Below, one piece after another: positions 7,181 through 12,924 of a DNA stretch of 12,924 nt. Location of the stretch: positions 1-12,924 of the forward strand of contig CAZEIM010000060.1 in assembly GCA_964512145.1 (NCBI GenBank). The letters run 5' to 3'. The translations under genes were made by a program, and so were the position numbers. Positions within the stretch are counted from its first letter, which is position 1; the number at the start of each line of letters is the position of its first letter. The notes beneath the pieces are model-generated. The model saw nothing but the letters and a program-made list of their open reading frames with translations, had not been told where the DNA came from and searched no databases. This DNA is from CAYOHR01 sp964512145. GTDB taxonomy: Bacteria; Bacteroidota; Bacteroidia; Flavobacteriales_G; JALEGO01.

Positions 7181-10100
7181 CTAGTTTTGGTTTTTTAAAT
7201 GATATTCAAATTCTTTTAATATATTCCCATTTTCATCTCTTATGTATATAAGTTGATTAAAAATATTATAATGATAAGTTGTTTTACTTCCCTTTGGATC
7301 AGTAATAGCACTAATTTGATCATTATTATTATAAGCATATGTTGTTATCATAGCATTCGTAAGAGTATTTCTTAAGTTTTCAATTGCTGGAATTGAACTA
7401 AATCCTATAGGAGCAATATTGTCTAAATCAGAAACACTAATACCTAATTGATTTGCAATTTGAATGTAAGTCGCATTTTCAATTGTTGCAATAATATTTC
7501 GTTTATCATGATCATATAAATAACAAATTGTAATATCATTTTCTTTCTTTGCTTCAATTACTTTACCTGAATCTAATGAATACCTTAGAAAATTTATTTT
7601 GTTTTCAAAAGTTTGATTCGGTAAAAAAGAACCTTTATGATATTTTATAAATTCTGGAAGTATTATATTCTCACCCCATTCTTTGTATGTAGTTCTTTGA
7701 GAACTTAATTTTGTTGATTGGGTTACTGTAAAAACATCAGTCATGTCATTTTGATTTCCTTCTTCTAATTTTATGTCTGTTTGATATGGAGTTCCCACAC
7801 GATGTAGTGCATTCCTTTTTAACCCATTTAATGCTATTTGTTGATATTGATCAAGAGGACCACCATTAATTCCATTATTTGAATCATCAGGGTATTTATA
7901 ATCAATAACTGTTCTTATATTTTTGTCTTGTTTAGAGTTAGTTTTAATTTCAGAAATTACTTGATGATGCCTTGGAATATGATTTCCATGAATTGTTTCA
8001 ATATTAGTGTATAGATATTTTGATTTTTCTTCCAATCTTGTTTCATTATTAAATCCGTCATAGAAGAAAAGTGTCGTTTCTTTACTTTTTAACTTTCTCC
8101 AAAAACATTTGACTTCATACTTTCCTAAGTTCATTTGTTGACCAAGTTGAAAAAGTTTGTCAGAGGGATAATATTGCGCATAATTTTCAGGAGGAACAAA
8201 ACCAACAATTTCACCAGAATTTATCTTAATTTCACGTAAATAAGAGTAATGATTAGTTCCATTTAAATTAAAATCATTTTCAAAAACCAAAGTTTCTCTT
8301 TTTACAATTTTTTTATTTGTATTGTTTATATATTTAAAGTATTCCGTTTTATATTCATGTGCAGTACCATAAAAACGAATAGGGTTAAAAGAAGGTAGCT
8401 CTGCAAAATTTAAAAATTTGTGAGCAAAATCAACAACAGGAGCACTATTATAAAAATGAGAGATTTCATCTATTTTTTGACCATCTTTATTAATTCTAAA
8501 TTCACTTACATTATAATAAAAAGCTGTTCCTTCACTTGAACGTAGCGAGTTAAAATAGCCTATACTATTTCTAATTGTATTGTCACAATGTGTCCAATAG
8601 TCATAACCACCACCACCTCCATCACAGGCAACAGTATTATAAATATAAGTTATTTGATTGGGAGCTAAAAAATTTCCTGAATTATTGTAGTCGTATTTTG
8701 TTCTTATTTCATTATGAGGAGCATCCATGCCAAATGAAGTTGTTTGTTTTACTCGAACTCCTCCAAAATATTTTGTTTGAATTGTAGGAGTATTTTCTGA
8801 ACAAACTTTTGCATTAAAACTAGCTCTATAAATTGAACTTCTTACAGACAAACTTAATGTATAATTTCCAGGAGGTAATAATAATATTTTTTCTTCATTA
8901 ATATTGCCACTTATCATATATGAATCAAGTGGGGTAACTGCGCCATTTGGTCCAAAGAGTGTGAAATAAGCATATCCAACATTAGTACCATTTATATTAG
9001 GGGATTCTGTTGTGTATTCACCATGCAAGGTAAAAGTTACATAGGCTCCATTGATACCAGTAATTAAAAAAGATTCACCATCACATAATCCTCCTTGAGC
9101 TTGAGGATTAATCGTATCTTCTCCATTACAGAGATTAATTCTATATTCCGTAAAATTGATGCAATCTGCTGATGGAGGTACAACTACCTGTTTACTATGT
9201 CCTTCATATTCTATTGTTGAAACCCCCCCAGTTGGATATGTTATTTTTTTTAACATCCCATAAACAGCATAATCTGGATAAGGCTCATGATTACCTCTCA
9301 AATAACCTTTATTAACTCCAGTATTGTTTTGACCGTTATAATAACCCCACCAATCTTTACTTTTTGAAGTTCTTGGAATTGCTATAAAATCGTTCATACT
9401 GTTGTATTCAAAAGAGTATTTACTTTGTAATAAATCGGTTTTTGATTTAAATTCTATATCAGTTAAAAAATACCTTGAACTACTACCGTAAGTGTCTAAT
9501 TTTATTTTTTTATCCCTACCTGTAATTAGTTTCAAATTTCTGTCAATAATTATGTAATCATAATTATATGAATTAGTGCTACTAATTTTTGATAAATGAA
9601 AAACAGTTGGTTTATATTTGGTATAATGATCTTGATAAATTGGTGTTTGATGTGCTATAGGAATTGGACATGTATAACAAAGAACATCTGCCTGAGCAAT
9701 TTTTGTTTCTGTCTGTCCATAGTCTTTAAAATATACGGATTGATTATCAATTGAATATTCAAAATTAATCTGCTCTCCACTCCAATGTTTTATCTTTGTT
9801 AAATGCCAAGAAGTAATGGGCGTTGGATGGTCGTTTATTATAGCTGTTTCTTGAGGATCAGGATAACTCCCATATGACTTCCCAAAATAATATTGAATTC
9901 CATTTTTATCAGTAATTTTAAATTCAATTATTTTTGTTGGAGTATAATTTTGAGTTGAAATTTCAATTTTATAATCATCTAATGCTTCTATTATTGTTGC
10001 TTGGTTGTCAACAATGATAAATTTACCAGAATTACCCATAAAACTAAATTGAAACTCATCATATTGCAAGTCATATAAATCATCCTCTATCTTTTGACAA

Positions 10101-10495
10101 TTTTCTTGATTTAATAAATCAATTTGAATATTTGGTAACGCTTCAAAACCTCTCGTTTCATCTGGTAAATCCAATACTGTTCTATTAATAATTCCACTTC
10201 CATTTAAAGTCCATCCATAACCTGTCCATGGAGCAATATCTTCAACCATAATTCCATTACTATTATAATTTAGTGAAACAGGAACTTCTAAAAATTTACC
10301 CTTTACAGTATATAATGGAATGCTAAAATTTGCAGAACCTGTATATGATCCCATAGGAATAGAACCATATTGTCCTAAGGCTGAAGCTTCAGGAGTTGGA
10401 GGAATTACTTTAAAACCTTCTTGTGAATAAATTTGGCAAGATTGAATATATACATATAAACAAAAAAGACTATTTAAAATTCTATTTGTTTTCAT
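7181..10495 (-). CDS. Secreted Rhs/YD-repeat shell protein, N-terminal half of a split Rhs
   Basis: This 1104-residue protein has an N-terminal Sec signal ending about residue 25 (IYSQ); a Cys at 20 in YIQSC is a poor lipobox because of the Gln at -2. The mature N-terminus PPTPEASALGQYGSIPMGSY and the following PLYTVKGKFLEVPVSLNYNS are typical of the flavobacterial proteins found beside DUF6443 Rhs genes. Residues about 60-430 are beta-rich, and about 440-565 form a cysteine-containing insert. YD-like strands continue to the end (ITDPKGSKTTYHYN, IRDENGNILKEFEYH). There is no Rhs core, toxin tip or T9SS tail. It starts 2 nt after the propeller gene stop and ends 8 nt before the toxin gene, so the three are surely co-expressed. 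I infer that it forms the front of a Rhs cage completed by the next protein. Confidence 0.85.
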   Translation of the reverse strand: MKTNRILNSLFCLYVYIQSCQIYSQEGFKVIPPTPEASALGQYGSIPMGSYTGSANFSIPLYTVKGKFLEVPVSLNYNSNGIMVEDIAPWTGYGWTLNGSGIINRTVLDLPDETRGFEALPNIQIDLLNQENCQKIEDDLYDLQYDEFQFSFMGNSGKFIIVDNQATIIEALDDYKIEISTQNYTPTKIIEFKITDKNGIQYYFGKSYGSYPDPQETAIINDHPTPITSWHLTKIKHWSGEQINFEYSIDNQSVYFKDYGQTETKIAQADVLCYTCPIPIAHQTPIYQDHYTKYKPTVFHLSKISSTNSYNYDYIIIDRNLKLITGRDKKIKLDTYGSSSRYFLTDIEFKSKTDLLQSKYSFEYNSMNDFIAIPRTSKSKDWWGYYNGQNNTGVNKGYLRGNHEPYPDYAVYGMLKKITYPTGGVSTIEYEGHSKQVVVPPSADCINFTEYRINLCNGEDTINPQAQGGLCDGESFLITGINGAYVTFTLHGEYTTESPNINGTNVGYAYFTLFGPNGAVTPLDSYMISGNINEEKILLLPPGNYTLSLSVRSSIYRASFNAKVCSENTPTIQTKYFGGVRVKQTTSFGMDAPHNEIRTKYDYNNSGNFLAPNQITYIYNTVACDGGGGGYDYWTHCDNTIRNSIGYFNSLRSSEGTAFYYNVSEFRINKDGQKIDEISHFYNSAPVVDFAHKFLNFAELPSFNPIRFYGTAHEYKTEYFKYINNTNKKIVKRETLVFENDFNLNGTNHYSYLREIKINSGEIVGFVPPENYAQYYPSDKLFQLGQQMNLGKYEVKCFWRKLKSKETTLFFYDGFNNETRLEEKSKYLYTNIETIHGNHIPRHHQVISEIKTNSKQDKNIRTVIDYKYPDDSNNGINGGPLDQYQQIALNGLKRNALHRVGTPYQTDIKLEEGNQNDMTDVFTVTQSTKLSSQRTTYKEWGENIILPEFIKYHKGSFLPNQTFENKINFLRYSLDSGKVIEAKKENDITICYLYDHDKRNIIATIENATYIQIANQLGISVSDLDNIAPIGFSSIPAIENLRNTLTNAMITTYAYNNNDQISAITDPKGSKTTYHYNIFNQLIYIRDENGNILKEFEYHLKNQN

Positions 10496-10497
10496 TT

Positions 10498-12129
10498 TTA
10501 CTTTTTAATTACTTTAACACCATCTGTACTAACATCTGTTTTCACTTCAATAAGATAAATTCCTTGAGGAAGAGTACTTAAATCCATTGGAATAGTTCTT
10601 TCTCCTGAAATTTTAACTGAGTTTATCATCCTACCACTCAAATCATACAAAGTAGCTGTACCCTTTTTATAATCGTAACCTACAATTGCATTAGTAAAAG
10701 TATTTGTTGGATTAGGTATTGCTTCTATGTTCTCTTTGTCTTTGTGTTTTTTATCTTTGTCTCTAAGTTTTACAATCCAAAAATCACTTCCTCCTTTAAA
10801 TGAATTTTTATCTCTTGAAACTTCTCCTTTAGATGTACCTGCCAAAATGTAGCCACCATCTCTTGTTTCAAAAAGTTTTTTCAATAATTCATCTCCCTTA
10901 CTACCAACAGTTTGTGTCCAGATTTCCTCACCATCAGCTTTAATTTTTAAAGCCACATAATCATTAATTCCTTCTTTATCCGTCTTTATATTTTTCCCTA
11001 AAGATTTATTTGAATTAAATTTCGTTTCAGATTGTGCATATCCACCAATCAAAAATGTGCCATCAGGATTTTCAACTATAGAAGTTAAAACATCTAATTT
11101 TCCATAATTATAAGTTTCTTGCCATAAAATACTTCCACTTTCATTTAACTTAACAACCCAGAAATCAGTACCATTTCGATTTGATTTAGTTTTTGAATTT
11201 GAGGTGCCTGAATTTGAATTTCCTCCTGCAATGAATCCTCCATCATTTGTTTGAATTAATGCAAACAAGTTGTCGTCTTTATCTCCACCTATTGTTTCTT
11301 GCCATTCAATAACTCCTTCTTTATCTAGTTTTACTATCCAATAATCACCCAACCCAAAGTTTTTTTGAGATTTATCTCCTGATTCAGGAGAATTAGAATA
11401 ACCTCCAAGTATAAACCCCCCATCTTTAGTTTGCTCAATACTTTTTAGTTCGTCTACATATTTCCCTCCAATGGTTTTATCCCATTCGATTTCTCCTTTG
11501 CTGTCAAGTTTTACTACCCAATAATCTAAATTACCCCTAGAGTTTTCTTTCTTACCATATTTATCTACAACTCCTCTTTCATTTGCTTCAGATTTATCCG
11601 AACTTGAGGAACCGCCTAAAATATAGCCACCATCCTTTGTTTGAGTTATACTAAATAGTTTTTCTTGACCACTTCCTCCAATAGTTCTTTGCCAAATTTC
11701 TTGACCATTTGCATCTAATTTTATAATCCAAAAATCTTCTTGACCTTTACTAGCCTCTTTTTTATCGCCACTAACTGAAGAGTTTGAAGTTCCTGCTAAG
11801 ATAAATCCTCCGTCACTAGTTATCCTAACACTTTGGAGTAAATCGACACCATTACCTCCATAACTTTTTTGCCATTCAGGTGAGCCTTTTTCATCCATTT
11901 TCCAAATCCAATAATCTAGATTACCTTTGCTAGCCTCAGATTTATTCCCATTCTTATTAGAGATAGAACTTCCAGCTAGTATGAAACCATAATCAGCAGT
12001 TGGTTGTGCATCATACAAAAATTCAGCATGTTTTCCACCATAGGAGCGTTCCCAAAGTATATCTTGGGCAATTAAATTAGTAATCGAAAAGAATCCGATT
12101 AACATAATAAAGTTAAGTTTGTTTTTCAT
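10498..12129 (-). CDS. Secreted seven-repeat (beta-propeller-like) protein with T9SS type A sorting domain
   Basis: This 543-residue protein has a Sec signal peptide (residues 1-22, ending LIAQ). About seven repeats of 60-70 residues follow, each with the pattern DGGFILAG-S...SGDK...DYWIVKLD..G...W...IGG...D.L. DGG-like motifs recur at roughly 44, 104, 164, 234, 294, 354 and 422. Seven such units suit a seven-bladed beta-propeller, with the N-terminal W-containing strand closing the ring (inference). A lysine-rich linker at 457-469 leads to a T9SS type A sorting domain at about 470-543 (AIPNPTNTF, LYDLSGRMINS, LSTLPQGIYLIEV, VKVIKK), which is recognised by the T9SS and removed on export to the surface. 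It is first in the operon. It may dock, carry or display the Rhs proteins, but no binding role can be shown from sequence. Confidence 0.88.
   Translation of the reverse strand: MKNKLNFIMLIGFFSITNLIAQDILWERSYGGKHAEFLYDAQPTADYGFILAGSSISNKNGNKSEASKGNLDYWIWKMDEKGSPEWQKSYGGNGVDLLQSVRITSDGGFILAGTSNSSVSGDKKEASKGQEDFWIIKLDANGQEIWQRTIGGSGQEKLFSITQTKDGGYILGGSSSSDKSEANERGVVDKYGKKENSRGNLDYWVVKLDSKGEIEWDKTIGGKYVDELKSIEQTKDGGFILGGYSNSPESGDKSQKNFGLGDYWIVKLDKEGVIEWQETIGGDKDDNLFALIQTNDGGFIAGGNSNSGTSNSKTKSNRNGTDFWVVKLNESGSILWQETYNYGKLDVLTSIVENPDGTFLIGGYAQSETKFNSNKSLGKNIKTDKEGINDYVALKIKADGEEIWTQTVGSKGDELLKKLFETRDGGYILAGTSKGEVSRDKNSFKGGSDFWIVKLRDKDKKHKDKENIEAIPNPTNTFTNAIVGYDYKKGTATLYDLSGRMINSVKISGERTIPMDLSTLPQGIYLIEVKTDVSTDGVKVIKK
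10770..12066 (-). repeat. Seven in-frame repeats of about 180-210 bp in the propeller gene
   Basis: DGG-type cores fall near 10855, 11060, 11240, 11420, 11630, 11810 and 11990, spaced about 180-210 bp. The repeats match clearly at protein level but have diverged at DNA level. The unit near 11520-11640 carries a longer loop (about ten extra residues, ERGVVDKYGKKEN), and the unit near 11060 is the most degenerate (DGTFLIGG). Confidence 0.75.
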
Positions 12130-12154
12130 TGTTAATTTTCCTTACAAAATTTCT

Positions 12155-12186
12155 CAAAAATAAGTTTGTTAAAATAGTACCACAAG
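12155..12186 (-). promoter_or_regulatory. Promoter of the toxin operon
   Basis: On the minus strand TATTTTTG (12155-12162) matches the Bacteroidota -7 consensus TAnnTTTG exactly. CTTG (12183-12186) lies 20 bp upstream as a -33 element. The -7 box ends 25 bases before the ATG at 12129, giving a short leader. No other unit upstream could supply transcription. Confidence 0.6.
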
Positions 12187-12262
12187 AGTAAAAATACCTG
12201 ATTCTCGAACTAGGTATTTCTACGTAGTCAACCAAGTATTTTTACGGGGGGACTATTTTAAC
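12168..12262 (-). promoter_or_regulatory. Nested inverted repeats, candidate operator of the toxin operon
   Basis: Outer arms GTTAAAATAGT (12168-12178) and ACTATTTTAAC (12252-12262) are a perfect 11-bp inverted repeat. Inside are three versions of one 12-bp motif: GTAAAAATACCT at 12188-12199, and in the other orientation at 12212-12223 (GTAGAAATACCT) and 12234-12245 (GTAAAAATACTT). They overlap or adjoin the -33 region, so a regulator bound there could control the operon. The regulator is not in the window. Confidence 0.55.
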
Positions 12263-12552
12263 ATTTTGCAAATAAATGAAAACACAATAAATCTGTTGCT
12301 GTAGAAAAAATGTATATTTTAATGAAATTTGAGTTTTTTTTAAAAAATATGCATTTTTCCGAATTAATATATTTTATTATTTTGTGTTAAATAGTAATTG
12401 GAGTTGATAATTCTATTAAAAGAATTAAGAAATCATACCCTTTTTTGGGATTCTTCAATAACTAAAGTCACAATATTTACAAATAAAAACATATAAGAAT
12501 TAAATAGATTTAATGCCAAATTAACCTTTTTTAAAATTTAATTCTAATTATG
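12263..12552. other. AT-rich stretch with no gene found
   Basis: Frequent stops on both strands leave no convincing reading frame. There is only a weak CCC-TTTTTT-GGG hairpin at 12438-12449 and homopolymer runs. No RNA gene is recognised. Confidence 0.6.
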
Positions 12553-12582
12553 TTGTGGCTTTAATTTTTTTATATAAATTTG
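12552..12582 (+). promoter_or_regulatory. Plus-strand promoter facing the tRNA remnant and array
   Basis: GTTG (12552-12555) and TAAATTTG (12575-12582) are separated by exactly 19 bp, a close match to the Bacteroidota TTTG-N19-TAnnTTTG promoter of the kind seen before stable RNA genes. Transcription would begin near 12588 and read rightward through 12696-12924. A direct repeat GTAAACG (12595-12601 and 12607-12613) follows. No protein-coding gene lies downstream in the window. Confidence 0.5.
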
Positions 12583-12695
12583 CATCATAATAAAGTAAAC
12601 GATTCCGTAAACGTTTTTACTTTTTAAGCTGGTAAATAATAATTTAGGTTATTGATTTTCAAGGGTTTAATTTTTAATTAAAAAGAGTTTTTAAA

Positions 12696-12737
12696 CTCAT
12701 AACCCGAAGGTCACAGGTTCGAGTCCTGTTCCCGCTA
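12696..12737 (+). pseudogene. 3' half of a tRNA with CAU anticodon; 5' half missing
   Basis: The 42 bases map one-to-one onto tRNA positions 32-73: loop CTCATAA with anticodon CAT, CCCGA for the stem 3' side, variable AGGTC, T-stem ACAGG/CCTGT with TTCGAGT loop, acceptor strand TCCCGCT and discriminator A. No CCA is encoded. The bases just before (TTAAA) cannot pair with CCCGA, and no partner for the acceptor or D-arm exists upstream, so it cannot be a working tRNA. The break falls at the anticodon loop, a usual crossover point of tyrosine recombinases in tRNA genes. That makes it a candidate displaced attachment site. Confidence 0.8.
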
Positions 12738-12924
12738 CTAAGAAGTGATAATTTCAGCGAGTAAGGTGAGCTCATATCCGCCACGGCGGACACAGGTTCG
12801 AGTCCTGTTCCCGCTACTAAGAAGTGATAATTTCAGCGAGTAAGGTGAGCTCATATCCGCCACGGCGGACACAGGTTCGAGTCCTGTTCCCGCTACTAAG
12901 AAGTGATAATTTCAGCGAGTAAGG
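12712..12924 (+). repeat. Exact 79-bp tandem array carrying tRNA 3' ends (2.7 copies, runs off the window)
   Basis: Units begin at 12712, 12791 and 12870 (the last cut at 55 bases) and are identical wherever they can be compared. Each has the tRNA tail equivalent to positions 48-73 (26 bases) plus 53 bases of other sequence with the palindrome TGAGCTCA and the hairpin TCCGCCACGGCGGA. The first tRNA tail is shared with the 12696-12737 half-gene. The true copy number cannot be seen. Confidence 0.95.

Noticed and set aside
8575..8787. Plus-strand open frame of 70 codons, rich in His near its start
   Set aside because: The His run is the complement of the glycine run in the first Rhs protein, so it is an antisense shadow.
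10434..10442. Lipobox in the first Rhs protein (YIQSC, Cys20)
   Set aside because: Gln at position -2 is a poor fit, and the SQ at residues 24-25 before the mature family-like sequence suits ordinary signal peptidase cleavage better.
12438..12449. CCC-TTTTTT-GGG hairpin as a terminator
   Set aside because: The stem is only three solid pairs, with imperfect flanks and no following T-tract in the right place.
12696..12737. Functional tRNA-Met or tRNA-Ile gene
   Set aside because: Positions 1-31 are missing: there is no acceptor 5' strand, D-arm or anticodon-stem partner upstream.
12712..12924. CRISPR array
   Set aside because: The whole 79-bp unit is identical from copy to copy, with no variable spacers, and each unit contains a tRNA 3' end.
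12712..12924. Integron attC array
   Set aside because: There are no cassette genes between the repeats and no evident attC core sites; the shared segment is plainly tRNA-derived.

Overview
The window looks like DNA from a flavobacterium (phylum Bacteroidota). It is AT-rich. It encodes a type IX secretion (T9SS) type A C-terminal sorting domain and a Rhs protein of the flavobacterial DUF6443 style. Promoter-like sites fit the Bacteroidota -33 TTG / -7 TAnnTTTG pattern. The genus cannot be told from the sequence.

Layout. Bases 1-2644 are an apparently complete IS21-family insertion sequence (istA, istB, and terminal repeats with four binding-site-like copies per end). It sits in the remnant of a small zinc-ribbon protein gene, probably an older transposase, that also carries an in-frame stop (2645-2832). 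A hairpin plus U-tract on the minus strand (2833-2865) ends the next transcription unit. Bases 2944-12129 hold four tightly packed minus-strand genes, in transcription order: a secreted seven-repeat, probably beta-propeller protein with a T9SS tail; a 1104-residue Rhs/YD-type protein; a 1224-residue DUF6443/Rhs-core protein ending in a HExxH metallopeptidase-like toxin domain resembling family M91; and a 184-residue lipoprotein that overlaps the toxin stop by one base and is the best immunity candidate. Gaps are 2, 8 and -1 nt. A candidate promoter and a cluster of three related 12-bp motifs within a long inverted repeat lie upstream (12155-12262).

Bases 12263-12695 hold no gene, but contain a good plus-strand promoter match pointing right. 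It faces the 3' half of a CAU-anticodon tRNA (12696-12737) whose 5' half is missing, followed by an exact 79-bp tandem array, each unit of which begins with the last 26 bases of that tRNA. The array runs off the window end.

Interpretation. The main system reads as a contact- or secretion-dependent polymorphic toxin cassette: a split Rhs shell, a variable C-terminal peptidase, a lipoprotein protector and a T9SS-exported partner. The tRNA half-gene and array look like an integration site or the product of repeated events at one, so the cassette may lie on a mobile island; no integrase is visible. The window starts on the first base of the IS and ends inside an exact tandem array, which suggests both edges are assembly breaks at repeats.
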